The notes: a model not told the origin generated them from the letters alone. Shown: positions 45,624-56,183, numbered from the stretch's first letter. The stretch is 60,509 bases of DNA from Flavobacteriales bacterium (GCA_016713865.1 JADJOG010000053.1:1-60509); one strand, 5' to 3'. Numbers and translations: made by a program.

Positions 45624-46400
45624 CGTGTAAGGCAGCAGCGATAGGGCGCGGCCGGCGTGAACATGTTCCGGGTTCCCGCTGAAGTGCAATTGGCCAACTT
45701 CACCATACGCACACTATTCTCCTCATTGGCCGAATCGCCGGTCCATTCCCAATCACTACTGGGATTCAAGAGGCCAAGCGCGGTCCTTCGCTGGCATGCG
45801 GCAATGAACTCGCCCCATGAGCAGAGCCGTTTCGATTCCGCAGCACAGATGTTCGCGGCCACATCGAAAGGCTGCGAGGACCGTTGCGCGCGATCCACGC
45901 AGAACTGCCCATTCACGGCCGACATCTCTGGCGGGCATGGACGCAGCCGATCATCGATGCCGTTCATGCGTTGCCATTCCGAGCCGTTGAACACCAGTGA
46001 GAGCAACATGCCCTCGTCAACGGTGCTTGCATCGAGCGGCAGTCCGGGCGCCCAAACGACGGGCAGCAGCGAACCTCCGTTCACCTGCAGGAATGCATCG
46101 CCAGCAGGGTTCTCGCCAGGAACCGCGATCGTGATGTGGGTGCCTGCTTGCAGATCGGTCAGGCTGGGCAACTGAACACTCCACGCTGCGCCGGGCGAGG
46201 CGATTGCATGGCGGTATTCGCCGCGCTGCGCAGCGGCGACCGTCAAAGCCTGGCCGGGAGCGGTCGTGGTGTCAAGGCCGGTCACCTGTCGTGCTCCATC
46301 ATCGGCACCGGTGAGCTCGATGCGGCGGTCGACCTAACCAGCGAGCGGCAGCGCTGAAGAACGCCGCTGAAGTGAACAGCCAGAGCAGCAACTTCTTCAT
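45620..46400 (-). CDS. Secreted cysteine-rich protein, paralog 1 of 3, frameshifted N-terminus
   Basis: Third gene of an operon of three paralogs. The start at 46400 (MKKLLLWLFTSAAFFSAAA) gives a signal peptide and overlaps the previous gene's stop (ATGA). One or two shifts near 46320 separate it from the main frame (ELTGADDGARQVTGLDT-like, then GQALTVAAAQRGEYRHAIAS). A beta-rich first domain of about 110 residues is followed by a Cys-rich domain: RPCPPEMS, QFCVDRAQR, ANICAAESKRLCSWGEFIAA, DWEWTGDSANEE and the C-terminal YRCCLTR. The second domain recalls FGE-sulfatase/C-type-lectin folds (RLCSxxEWxxAC, WEW), but I do not recognise a named family. It is probably exported to the surface or outer membrane. 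Confidence 0.6.
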
Positions 46401-47167
46401 GGATTGAAGCAGCATCGTGAACGGTAAGGTGTAACGGGCAACAAGCCCCAATGCCGCTGGCTCACGCAGGTGAAGCGGCCGGCCTGATCCGCGCCGTGGC
46501 CGTGGTTCGATGAATCGTCGATCCATTCCCAATCGACGAACATGCCGGTGAGCTGTCCTTGAACCAATGTGCACGCCGCGATGTACTCATCCCAATTGCA
46601 CAGCTTGCCTCCGAGCTTGGCGCAACGCTCAACTCCTTGCTTGAACAGCTGATTCGGCACGGACTGCGCCTCGATGCATAAGTTCTCATGCGCTTGAATG
46701 AAGCCAGGGGGGCAGCCGCTATTCAAGGTGCTCATCACGAAGAAACGGTCGCCTGCCTTCACGGCTTCAACCACATATCCGCTAGGGATCTGGCCGGGGG
46801 TCAGCGGCAGCCCGTCTGGGCGAACAACAGGAAGGGCGGCTAAGCCGGCGCTTTTCAGGAACCGTGTTCCCTGAAGCGCGGTCGGACTTGCGAAACGCAC
46901 CACTTGGCCATCAGTGTAGCCGACAATGCCCGGCGCGCTGCTCAGCACGATGGTATCGCCCGAAACCGTGCCTGTGCACCAAGTGTATCCTCCGGTCTTC
47001 ACGCTGCCGCTGACAGTGATGGCAGCATCGTGTGTAGCGGGGTCGGCTAGGCCGATGATCGCGTTGGCTCCTTGACTTCCGCTGAGCCGCAACTCCTCAG
47101 TTACCTGCACTTGCCCGAATACCGGGCATGTCACAGCCAGACAAATCAAACCCAAGAGCCTTTTCAT
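46397..47167 (-). CDS. Secreted cysteine-rich protein, paralog 2 of 3
   Basis: Second gene of the operon, about 256 residues, frame intact. The signal peptide is MKRLLGLICLAVTCPVFGQ; the first domain begins VTEELRLSGSQGANAIIGLA, and a linker ends in DRFFVMSTLNSGCPPGF. The Cys-rich domain has NLCIEAQS, VERCAKLGGKLCNWDEYIAA, DWEWIDDSSNHGHG and the end YRSRCCFNP. The spacing of conserved elements (CPPG, LC-x4-E-x-IAAC, WEW, RCC) is the same as in its two neighbours. It overlaps both neighbours by ATGA. No catalytic residues are recognisable; binding of a carbohydrate or protein ligand is a guess. Confidence 0.65.
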   Translation of the reverse strand: MKRLLGLICLAVTCPVFGQVQVTEELRLSGSQGANAIIGLADPATHDAAITVSGSVKTGGYTWCTGTVSGDTIVLSSAPGIVGYTDGQVVRFASPTALQGTRFLKSAGLAALPVVRPDGLPLTPGQIPSGYVVEAVKAGDRFFVMSTLNSGCPPGFIQAHENLCIEAQSVPNQLFKQGVERCAKLGGKLCNWDEYIAACTLVQGQLTGMFVDWEWIDDSSNHGHGADQAGRFTCVSQRHWGLLPVTPYRSRCCFNP

Positions 47168-47955
47168 CTCAGTCGGCAGCATCGGTATGTCCTGAGATTT
47201 GTAGCAGGTGTTGTCGAGCACGATTCGCAATCGGTTGCGTTCGGGGTCCCTGTCTGGCCATCGCCGCCAACTCCCACGGTCTTCGCATCGGCGGTGTTGT
47301 TCGAGGCATTGTCCACCCACTCCGGCCCAACGATCGTACCTAGGAAACCCGGCGTGCGCATGCAGCCCGCGATCCATTCAGCATAGCTGCATAAGCGCGC
47401 ATTCACGGAAGCACACACGTTGATCGCATCGAAGAAATTGAGCGCTTCACGTGAGGAATCGGCGATGCAGTATGCACGGCCTGCGGGGCTGTAGCCCGGC
47501 GGGCACGGACGGTAAGCCGAGCCCATGAGCACGAAGCGGTTGCCATCGTAGAGCAATCGGGCCGGCATGCCGCCTCGAACCTCGGCAGTATCCAGCGGTG
47601 AGCCATCGGTCTTCACCACTTCGCGAGCGCCTAATCCATTCACGTCAACCTGCACGCCCGCCGCATTCGGGGCATCGGGAAGAACGGTGATCAGCATGCC
47701 CGCGGAGTAGCGGTCGGGGGCAGGGGTCAGGTTCACCTGCCAGAGCGCGCCGGATGCGGTTGAGAAGCTCACGGCCTCGCTTCGTGCGGCATCAACGCTC
47801 ATGGCGGCATCGGCAGCGGCTGGAGCAGCGAGGCCGATGACCTGACGATGGCTATCGTCTGGGCCATTCAGCTGCAACGGGCCGGGGATCTCCAATTGGG
47901 CAAAGGCCAACAGGGCCTGCCCCCAGAGAATACCCGCGATGCAGTTGCGTTTCAT
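47164..47955 (-). CDS. Secreted cysteine-rich protein, paralog 3 of 3
   Basis: First gene of the operon, about 263 residues, frame intact. The start at 47955 gives the signal MKRNCIAGILWGQALLAFAQ, then LEIPGPLQLNGPDDSHRQVI and GLAAPAAADAAMSVDAARSE. The Cys-rich domain has YRPCPPGYSPAGRAYCIADS, INVCASVNARLCSYAEWIAG, PEWVDNASNNTADA, CESC and a final YRCCRLR. A TATTTTCG promoter element ends only 5 bases before the ATG, so the operon mRNA may be leaderless. The operon sits between the glycan locus (convergent) and a HerA-like ATPase gene (divergent). Confidence 0.65.
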   Translation of the reverse strand: MKRNCIAGILWGQALLAFAQLEIPGPLQLNGPDDSHRQVIGLAAPAAADAAMSVDAARSEAVSFSTASGALWQVNLTPAPDRYSAGMLITVLPDAPNAAGVQVDVNGLGAREVVKTDGSPLDTAEVRGGMPARLLYDGNRFVLMGSAYRPCPPGYSPAGRAYCIADSSREALNFFDAINVCASVNARLCSYAEWIAGCMRTPGFLGTIVGPEWVDNASNNTADAKTVGVGGDGQTGTPNATDCESCSTTPATNLRTYRCCRLR

Positions 47956-47960
47956 GTGGG

Positions 47961-47968
47961 CGAAAATA
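47961..47968 (-). promoter_or_regulatory. -7 element for the three-paralog operon
   Basis: The minus strand reads TATTTTCGCCC, ending 5 bases before the start at 47955. With the usual distance from a -7 element to the first transcribed base, transcription would begin at or within a base or two of the ATG. Confidence 0.55.
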
Positions 47969-48157
47969 GCGGAATCGATGCTTTTGACAGGCGGGCCTTC
48001 ATTCGTGTGCAATCCTCTCCATGCATGCAATCTTGGCCTCGAATCGCCCAGCAATGCCGTTCCACGCGGAGTAGGACTTGCGCTCCGTGTCGCGGCCCTT
48101 TGGTAGGACGTCGATTCGGCGCTCACCGTTTCCTTTGCGCACTCCGGAATCTGAAAC

Positions 48158-49697
48158 ATGAGCGACACAGCGCGATTCATTCAAGTCTTAACCGAGGGCA
48201 ATGCCTTCAAGGGTGCGAGCATCGATTTAGGCGGTGCTTTGTTCCAAGGCGATGTGCCTGATGGTTGCATGGTGAAGGTGCCTTTGCGCACCATGAACAG
48301 GCATGGCTTGATCTGCGGGGCCACGGGCAGCGGAAAGACCAAGACGCTGCAAGTGCTGGCAGAGCAGCTATCGCTCAATGGAGTTCCCTCGCTGCTCATG
48401 GATGTCAAGGGCGACCTGAGCGGAATAGCCGCACCGGGCGCGAGCAACGAGAAGATCGAAGCGCGCCATGGCAAGTTGGGCATCCCATTCGAGCCGCAAG
48501 GAATGCCGGTGGAATTGCTCAGCCTGAGCAAAGAGCCGGGCGCTCGATTGCGCGCAACCGTGAGCGAATTCGGGCCGGTGCTGCTGGGCCGCATCCTCGA
48601 ATTGAACGACACGCAGCAGAGCGTGCTCGCGCTCGTGTTCAAATACTGCGACGACAATGGCCTCCCGCTGCTCGACCTGAAGGATCATGACGGATGCTGC
48701 ATTCGTCACCGACGACGGAAAGGAGGAGATCAAGAAGGTGTATGGTCAGGTGAGCGGGGCCACTGTGAACATCATCCTTCGCAAACTGATCGAGATTGAA
48801 CAGCAAGGCGCCGAGCGCTTCTTCGGCGAGCGCTCATTCGATGTGAATGATCTGCTGCAGTTGCGCGATGGCAAGGGTGTAGTGCACATTGTTCGCCTTA
48901 CTGACATCCAGGACAAGCCAAGGCTGTTCAGCACCTTCATGCTCTGCTTGTTGGCCGAGATCTACAGTACCTTCCCCGAGGTTGGCGATCCGGAGAAGCC
49001 CAAGCTCGTGCTCTTCATCGATGAGGCCCACCTGATCTTCAGCACGGCCACCAAGGCCTTGCTCGAGCAGATCGAGACCATCATCAAACTCATCCGGAGC
49101 AAAGGGGTAGGAGTCTATTTCTGCACGCAGGACCCGAGCGATGTCCCTGAAGGAGTGCTGGGTCAATTAGGGTTGAAGGTCCAGCACGCCCTGCGCGCTT
49201 TCACAGCGAAGGACCGCACCACCATCAAGAAGACAGCGCAGAACTACCCGATATCGGCCTTCTACAACGTCGAGGAGCTGATCACTTCGCTCGGGATAGG
49301 TGAGGCGCTCGTTACCGCATTGAGCGAGAAGGGCACGCCAACACCGCTTGCCCACACGCTGCTGCGCGCACCGGTGAGCCGCATGGATGTGCTGAGCCCG
49401 CTGGAAATCGATGGGCTCGTGGCGCGCAGCCAGCTCGTGCGCATCTACAACGAAGAGATTGACCGGGAGAGCGCATTCGAGATCCTCGAGAAGCGCATGC
49501 AAGGCAAGGATCAAGAGGCGGAGCGGGCCGAAGCCAAGCAGCCCAAACCCGCCGCGCCAAAAGCCGAGCCCAGCACCTTCGAGAAAGTGACCAAGAACAC
49601 CATGGCAAGGCAAGTGGGCAACACCATTGTGCGTGAACTCACGCGCGGTCTGCTCGGTGTGCTCGGGATCAGGACAACATCGGGGAGGCGCCGATAA
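48158..49697 (+). CDS. HerA-like (DUF853) ATPase, one frameshift
   Basis: ATPase of about 510 residues of the DUF853/HerA-like family, whose cellular role is uncertain. The start MSDTARFIQVLTEG precedes FKGASIDLGGALFQGDV. Walker A is GLICGATGSGKTKTLQVLAE with LLMDVKGDLSGIA downstream. The frame shifts at about 48690 after LPLLDLKD and resumes at FVTDDGKEEIKKVYGQVSGA, then LIEIEQQGAERFFGERSFDV, Walker B LVLFIDEAHLIF, GVGVYFCTQDPSDVPEGVLG and LGLKVQHALRAFTAKD. The C-terminus has a Lys/Ala/Pro-rich linker before a final helix. It is alone; no NurA-like nuclease gene is adjacent, so a DNA end-resection role is not supported. Confidence 0.87.
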
Positions 49698-49703
49698 CCT
49701 GGA

Positions 49704-50834
49704 TCATTCGGACATCATTTCCGAGGCGCGGCGCGCCACGCGGATTCCGATGGCCACCCCCATGCCGCTAAGCCTCACCGCAACGCCGATCCGATCGCTC
49801 ATTCGCTGAACCAAGGGCTCCTTGGATCGGCTGCCAAAGGCCATGGTTCCGCTCCAACGCATGCACACCTGCATGCTGGCGTCGCTGCAGAGGTGTTCAC
49901 GCACGATGCTCTCCAATGCCGTCTGGATCATTGGCGTGGTGCCTTCGTTGCTGGTGGCTTCCCCCTCAATATCCAAGTGCCGTCCGCCTCCGATGAGGAT
50001 TCCGCCATTCAGGTCGCGGAAATAATAGTAGCCTTCCTCCATATGGAATGTGCCCCGCAAACGCAGGCCAGGTATGGGTTCGGTGAGCAGCACTTGGCCG
50101 CGTGCCGGAACCACATCGAGATCAGGCAGTAGGTCCGGGGTGAACCCATTGGTGGCCAACAGGACCTGTTCGGATTTGAGCACGGTGCTGTCGTTGAGGC
50201 GCACAAGCACATGATTCGCCTGCTCCGATAGTTCCGTCACCACGGCATTCCATCGGAACTGGATTCCATGCTCATGCGCCTTCAAGAGAAGTGCGGCGAT
50301 GAGTTTCCCGCTATGCACAGGCCCCTCGAGATCGGTTCTGGTCATGTGGAGCAACCCGCTGATTCCGAATGCTTCAATCCTCTCATTCGACCAACGGAAA
50401 GGTGGCTCACCGAATATGCGCCGCAGTTCGTCGTTCAGCTTATCGAACCCCTCTTCAACACGCTTGTACAGGGGGCTGTCCGAAGCGTAAAGCTCATGTC
50501 CACCAGTCTGCTCGAATCCAATAGCCCCATCACCCAGCTCTGCCCGCATTTCCAGCAGGCCGCGCCACCGCTCCTCGACCCTCCGGAGCATGGCATCGCT
50601 GCCTTCGTTCTGAGTATCGGCAAGCAGTTCGCTTGGGCTTCCGAAGCAGGCGAATCCTGCATTGCGAACACTGGCCCCGCCCGGATTAGCGCCGCGCTCA
50701 AGCACCAGCACCTTGCTCTTCGGGAATCGCCTCTTGAAATGGATCGCGGTCCAAAGACCCACGATGCCTGCCCCTACGATGGTGAGCCTCGGCGGGGCAT
50801 GGAACGTGGCTTGTTCCCAGAAACTGAAGGACAT
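49704..50834 (-). CDS. FAD-dependent oxidoreductase, DAO family
   Basis: Flavoprotein of about 376 residues. The FAD-binding Rossmann motif is LTIVGAGIVGLWTAIHFKRR, then LERGANPGGASVRNAGFACF, in which GGASxRNAG is the usual flavin-contact segment of glycine/sarcosine-oxidase-like DAO proteins. The second part has QVLLATNGFTPDLLPDLDVV, ARGQVLLTEPIPGLRLRGTF, YYYFRDLNGGILIGGGRHLD and the C-terminal MGVAIGIRVA. The start at 50834 (MSFSFWEQATFHAP) is preferred over an upstream codon. The substrate is probably an amine or amino acid; nothing nearby narrows it. The frame is intact. Confidence 0.88.
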   Translation of the reverse strand: MSFSFWEQATFHAPPRLTIVGAGIVGLWTAIHFKRRFPKSKVLVLERGANPGGASVRNAGFACFGSPSELLADTQNEGSDAMLRRVEERWRGLLEMRAELGDGAIGFEQTGGHELYASDSPLYKRVEEGFDKLNDELRRIFGEPPFRWSNERIEAFGISGLLHMTRTDLEGPVHSGKLIAALLLKAHEHGIQFRWNAVVTELSEQANHVLVRLNDSTVLKSEQVLLATNGFTPDLLPDLDVVPARGQVLLTEPIPGLRLRGTFHMEEGYYYFRDLNGGILIGGGRHLDIEGEATSNEGTTPMIQTALESIVREHLCSDASMQVCMRWSGTMAFGSRSKEPLVQRMSDRIGVAVRLSGMGVAIGIRVARRASEMMSE

Positions 50835-50940
50835 GGTTCGGAGAGTGGCCGCCAAAGTTGTCCTAAATTGCGGCGTTCCAGCTCAGACCTGCAAAACCGT
50901 ATCGCCTTGGAGCACAGTGTTTCGCAGCGCCTCATCAGGC

Positions 50941-53900
50941 GCATGGCCTCAGCATTCGCCGCGATTCTGGATCACCTGTTCGGCTTCCGCCCAGGTCGAT
51001 ATGGTGGTGGTTTTCGGCACCGTGAAGGATTTCTCCACCGCGAAGAAGATCGACGCCGTTACGGTAACGGTGTTCAAGAACGGCGGGAAACTGGTCGAGG
51101 TTCCGTCGAACGCGAGCGGCAAGTACGAGGTGAATCTGGACTACGGCGCTGAATACAAGCTCCTGCTGGCGAAGAAGGGCTACGTGAGCAAGAACATCGT
51201 GATCGACACGCGGAACATCCCGGAAGAAGACCGTTCCGGCGGTCACGGGATGAACATCGACTTCACGCTTATGGCCGATATGCCCGGAGTTGATTTCTCC
51301 GTGCTCTTGGAGCCTTTCGGAAAGGCGAAGTTCGATCCCGCTGCGGCCACCATTTCATGGGACATCGAGTACACCAGCCGCATGCGGGATGCGCAGGCCC
51401 GCTGCTGAAGGAGTATGACGAGAAGAAGAAGCGCGAGGCCAATGCCGAGGCTGAGTTCGCCAAGCTGATGACAGCCGGTAATGCTGCCATGACCGCGAAC
51501 GACTTCAAGAAGGCCGTGGACAGCTTCACGGAAGCGCTGACGCTCAAAGCGAATGACCCGGTAGCCACCGCCAAGCTCAGCGATGCGCGCATGCGCCTTG
51601 AGGCTTCGGATGCCGATGCCAAGCGCGGGGCCGAATACGCTTCACTGATCAAAGAGGCGGATGGGCTTTTCGGAAAGAAGAACTACGAGGCGGCAAAGGC
51701 GAAGTACAACGAGGCACTTGAGATCAAGGACGATGCGCATCCCAAGCAGCGGGTCCGTGAGATCGATGGCATACTCGCTGATTTGGCCAAGAAGTCCGAA
51801 GAAGAGCGCAAGGCCAAAGAGCTGAACGAGAAATATCAGGCCGCGATCGCTGCCGCCGATGCCGCTTTCAAATCGGAGAACTGGGATCAGGCCACCGGCA
51901 AATACACCGAGGCCTCGGGCCTGAAGCCGGACGAACGCTATCCCAAGGATCAGCTCGCCCTCATCGTGACCAAGAAGGCCGAGGCCGCCAGGAAAGCCGA
52001 GGAAGAGCGCAAGGCAAAGGAACTGAACGAGAAGTACCAGGCGCTCATCGCCAGCGCCGATGTGGCCTTCAAGGCATCGAGCTGGGACATCGCCTCGGCG
52101 AAGTACACCGAGGCATCTGGCCTGAAGCCCGACGAGAAGTACCCCAAGGATCAATTGGCCGCCATCGCGCAGAAGAAGGCTGATGAGGCCAAGCGTGCCG
52201 AAGAGGAGCGCCTCTCCAAGGAGCTTCAGCAGAAGTATCAAGCAGCCATCGCGCAAGCCGATATCGCCTTCACCGCTGCGCGTTACGATGAGTCGGAAGC
52301 CAAGTACAACGAGGCGCTCGGATTCAAGCCAGAGGAGAAATACCCGAAGGATCAGTTGGCAGCGATTGCCAAGAAGCGCGATGATCTGGCGAAAAAGGCA
52401 GAGGAGGAGCGCAAGGCGAAAGATCTCGATGAGCAATACAAGGCGCTGCTCGAGGCAGGCATGCAAGCAGGCTCAAGCGAGCAATGGGACCAGGCAATCG
52501 CGAAGTACACCGAGGCAAGCACGCTGAAGCCCAAGGAGCAATATCCCAAGGATCAGATCGCGCTCATGCAGCGCCGCAAGGATGAGGCAGCCAAGAAGGC
52601 GGAAGAGGACCGGAAAGCGCGCGAGCTTCAGGAGAAGTACGATACGGCCATCGCCGCTGCGGATGCGGCATTCGGCGAGGAGGCATGGGATGCATCGTTG
52701 GCCAAGTACAACGAAGCCTCGGGCCTGAAGCCTGCGGAGCGATACCCGAAGGACCGCATCGCGCTTATCGCGCAGAAGAAGGCCGAGGCGGAGGAGCGCC
52801 GCAAACAAGCCGAGGCACAGCGCAAGTACGACGAAGCCATCACCGCTGCTGATGGCCTTTTCGGCAAGGAGGATTATACCGCATCGAAGACCAAGTACCA
52901 GGAGGCTCTCGGGCACAAGCCCACCGAGCAATATCCGAAGGATCGCATGGCCGAAGCCGACGCGCGTATCGCGGAGAAAGCCCGCCGCGACGAAGAAGAC
53001 CGCAAGGCACGCGAGCGCGATGCCAAATATGCAGACCTCATCAGTCGCGCTGATAAGGGCTACGATACGGAAAAGTACTCGCTGGCATTATCCGACTACA
53101 AGGATGCCTTGATCCTCAAGCCTGAGGAGCAGCATCCGCGCGCGCGCATCGCCGATATCGAATCGCGCCTCGATGCAGCTGCGAAGGCGAAGGCCGAAGA
53201 GGATCGACTGGCACGGGAGAAAGCCGATCGCGACAAGCGGTATTCTGATCTGATCACAGTAGCCGACCGCGAATTCACCGCGAAACGATACGAGGCCGCT
53301 CGCACCGGATACAGTGATGCATTGGGCGTGAAGCCTGACGAACAGCATCCGAAGGGCCGTTTAGCCGAGATCGAATCGATACTGGCGGAACTGGCTCGGA
53401 AGAGCGCTGCCGATAAGGATGCCGCCGACCGTGCCGCCGCTGAACGCGCCGCCAAGGAGGAGGCAGATCGCCTTGCGGCGCAACTGGCCGCCGATGAACG
53501 GGCCCGTGCCGAAGAGGAGGCCCGTCGCAAACGCGAGGAAGAGGCTGAACTGCAGCGCAAATACCAAGCAGCCATCACCGCTGGTGATATCGCATTCCAA
53601 GGCGCCGATTTCGATAGGGCGCGCGAGCGATTCAATGAGGCTATCGGACTGAAGCCTCAGGAGAAATACCCGAAGGACCGGTTGGCCGCCATCGATGCCG
53701 AATTGGATAAGCTGGCAAGGAATAAGAACGAGGCGGAGCGATTGGCGGAACAGCGGCGCAAAGAGGATGAGGAACGTAAACGTCGTGAAGCCGAAGAAGC
53801 CGAACGCCAACGCCAAGCCGATGCCGATGCCTGAGCGCGCTTGGACGCCGAACGTGCCGCACAAGCCGAGCGCGATGCCGAAGCCAGGCGCCTGGAGGAG

Positions 53901-55089
53901 GAACGGCAGCGCCGGTCGCGGAAGAATCGAAGGCGATGGAGGAGCGCTACCGCGAAGCCATCGTGCAAGCGGACGAATCGCTCGCCGCGAAGGATTTCCA
54001 GCGCGCCCGTGGGCTTTATGCCGAAGCAAGTGACCTGAAGCCAGGCGAGACCTACCCATTGGCCAAGATCGAGCAGATCGATCGCATCCTCGCTGAACAG
54101 GGCGATTACGTCAGGAAGCGGAACTTGCCGAAGAGAGGGCGCGCAAAGAGCAGGAGGAGAAGGACAGCCGCAGGAGCACGACGGTCGATTCACGGAAGGA
54201 GCTTGAGGCCGAACAGTTCCTGCGCGATGCCTTCGAGCGTGAAGAACGCGAGAAGTGGCAGCGCATCCGCAAGCTCCAGGACGACCTGGCGGCTGAGGAA
54301 TCAGCGAATGCTGATGAGGCCGCAGGTCGGCGCAATGCCGCTGTGCAGGACAAGACGCGCATCGAGGATCAGCGCGCCGGCATGTATCAGGGCGATGATA
54401 CGCGGAGGCAGATCAGCGCAGAGCAGGTCGGTAACTTGAAGGACGAACTGGATCGCGCCGAGGCGCGCCGCCGTGAGCGCAGCGGCATGCAGAGCAATCA
54501 GCAGCACGAGGGCACGGTGGCATTGCAGGAGAAGCGGATGACTGACGAAGGCAATCGCCAAGAGCAGCATGCGCTCTCGACCACTGCGGCCGCTCAGCAA
54601 CAGCAATCCATCATCGCCGCCGAGGCCCGACGTGCCAGCTCCTCAAGTGAGCGGTCGGCAGCGAATCGTGTGCAGGTTGAACGTGCCATTGAGCAGCAAG
54701 GAGCTCGTCAACGTGCCGCCGACGAGGCCAATCGGGACCGTATGGAGGCGTTGGAGGAAGAGAAACGGGCGCGCATGGCGCGTGAAGCTGCTATCGCTCG
54801 CACCAGTGAGCAGATCCGCGAGCGGAACAAGCAACAGATCGATGCGACACCGGTTGGGCAGCAGCGGGCATTCGCGGACTACAATCGCAATCAGTTAGCG
54901 CTCGACTATCCGCAGGGAGTGACCGAAGAGAGCTACACCGAAGGGAACAAGGTGATCATCCGTCGCGTGGTAGTGAACGGGAACAAGGCAGATGAGTACA
55001 GCAAGGTGATCGCGAAGTATGGCATTTTCTACTTCAAGAACGGCCAGAGCATCACCGAGGCGATCTGGGCCAAGGAGACGGAGGGCTAG
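50941..55089 (+). CDS. Very large exported protein with about 12 TPR-like repeats and long coiled coils, several frameshifts
   Basis: About 1,380 codons spread over several frames, with shifts near 50975, 51400, 53835, 53930 and 54110. An Ala-rich leader with SASAQVDM at the presumed signal cleavage site is followed by a carboxypeptidase-like regulatory domain (VVVFGTVKDFSTAKKIDAVT, SGKYEVNLDYGAEYKLLLAK). From about 51440 to 54080 come about 12 copies of a unit of about 67 residues: a TPR-like pair ending LKPxExYPKDQLAAI and a charged helix such as KKAEEERKAKELNEKYQ. The final 300 residues are Gln/Arg/Glu-rich coiled coil, closing with a compact domain (YPQGVTEESYTEGNKVIIRR to GQSITEAIWAKETEG). 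It may be a periplasmic or surface scaffold. I know of no named function. The start is approximate. Confidence 0.75.
51440..54080 (+). repeat. Tandem coding repeat, about 12 units of about 200 bases
   Basis: Units start with (K/R/E)Y-x2-(A/L)I-x2-AD and end with KPxE(K/Q/R)YPKD(Q/R)(L/I)A, as at about 51835, 52035, 52235, 52435, 52635, 52820, 53025, 53235, 53560 and 53940. Protein identity between adjacent units is high (KYTEASGLKPDERYPKDQLA against KYTEASGLKPDEKYPKDQLA). Such repetition invites both copy-number variation and assembly error. Confidence 0.85.
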
Positions 55090-55095
55090 GCCTGA

Positions 55096-56169
55096 TCAGG
55101 CCTGCTCGATCCGGAATGCGTTGCCGATCAATCTGCGCGTGTTCGATCCATCTATTGCCGATTCGCCTACCATCGCTCGCGCTGCCGAAGTATCAAGCAC
55201 TTCATCCATGCCGCGCAGAGCTCCAGCAGGCACGCCAGAGGCGATCAGTTCAGTTAGCAGGTCATCGCGACGCTGAGCCACGAACAATGGGGTGAGCGCT
55301 GCGGCAAGCGCGCTCCTATTCAGTACCCGGCTTCGATTATTCGCGAACCGCCCATCAACAGCGAGGTGCTCCGCACCAAGCACGTCACAAAGCGCGGTGA
55401 ACTGCGCATTGCTCCCCACCGCCACAATGATGCGGCCGCCATCGGAGCATGTGAAGAGCTCGCCGTAGGGCGCGATGTTCGGATGCAAAGTGCCCATCGG
55501 TTTGGCGACCGCACCTGTCATCAGATGATTGCTCGCTTGGTTCATCAGTCCTGCAAGAGCGGCTTCCTCCAGTGAGACCTCCACGTATGCGCCACGACCA
55601 TTCGCTGAGCGCTGAAGAAGTGCCACCATCAGGCCTTCCTTCAGTTGATGCGCGGCTAGCACATCGATCAGAGCAACGGGCAACTTCGCGAGGTGCTGTG
55701 CATCCGTGCCGGTCATGCTGATCCAGCCGGTTTCTGCTTGCAGCACTACATCGAAAGCCGGACGCTCGGGCTGAGCGGCGAAGCCCTTGATATGCCCATG
55801 GATCAGCCTTGGATTCAAGGCACGCAGTCGCTCGCGGGTGAGGCCGAGTTTCTCCGCATCCTCTTGCATGTGATTGGTGATGACCACATCCGCTTCACGC
55901 AGCAATGCATCGAATCGCGCACGGTCGCGCGCATCCTTCAGGTTCAAGCGCACATGCTCCTTGCCGTGATTCACGCTGCTGAAGTAAGCGCTCACGCTGC
56001 TCGCGGGATCCTCGACGGGGAGTTTCCATGAGCGGGTCACATCGCCCTGCGGAGGCTCCACCTTCACCACGCGTGCACCCAGTTCAGCGAAGAACATGCC
56101 CACGGCCGGGCCTGCGAGCACAGTGGCAGTTTCGATGACGAGGAGTTGGGAGAGAGGGGCATCGCTCAT
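55096..56169 (-). CDS. Family III CoA-transferase (CaiB/BaiF type)
   Basis: CoA-transferase of about 357 residues. The start at 56169 gives MSDAPLSQLLVIETATVLAG, then PAVGMFFAELGARVVKVEPP, AYFSSVNHGKEHVRLNLKD, ADVVITNHMQEDAEKLGL and the catalytic Asp region LPVALIDVLAAHQLKEGLMV. The C-terminal part has LHPNIAPYGELFTCSDGGRI and VGSNAQFTALCDVLG. Length is slightly short for the family but all core motifs are there. The acyl substrate cannot be inferred. A TACTTTCG element lies just upstream. The frame is intact. Confidence 0.9.
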   Translation of the reverse strand: MSDAPLSQLLVIETATVLAGPAVGMFFAELGARVVKVEPPQGDVTRSWKLPVEDPASSVSAYFSSVNHGKEHVRLNLKDARDRARFDALLREADVVITNHMQEDAEKLGLTRERLRALNPRLIHGHIKGFAAQPERPAFDVVLQAETGWISMTGTDAQHLAKLPVALIDVLAAHQLKEGLMVALLQRSANGRGAYVEVSLEEAALAGLMNQASNHLMTGAVAKPMGTLHPNIAPYGELFTCSDGGRIIVAVGSNAQFTALCDVLGAEHLAVDGRFANNRSRVLNRSALAAALTPLFVAQRRDDLLTELIASGVPAGALRGMDEVLDTSAARAMVGESAIDGSNTRRLIGNAFRIEQA

Positions 56170-56175
56170 GGCCGT

Positions 56176-56183
56176 CGAAAGTA
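56176..56183 (-). promoter_or_regulatory. -7 element for the CoA-transferase
   Basis: The minus strand reads TACTTTCGACGGCC, ending 6 bases before the start at 56169. Confidence 0.55.

Noticed and set aside
48158..49697. HerA-like ATPase as part of an anti-phage defence system
   Set aside because: No SIR2, NurA, DUF4297 or other known partner is adjacent; the neighbours are an FAD oxidoreductase and an unrelated operon, and the DUF853 type is widespread as a single gene.
51440..54080. Regular DNA repeats considered as a CRISPR or non-coding array
   Set aside because: The period is about 200 bases, the units are coding and conserved at protein level, and there are no short identical repeats with unique spacers.
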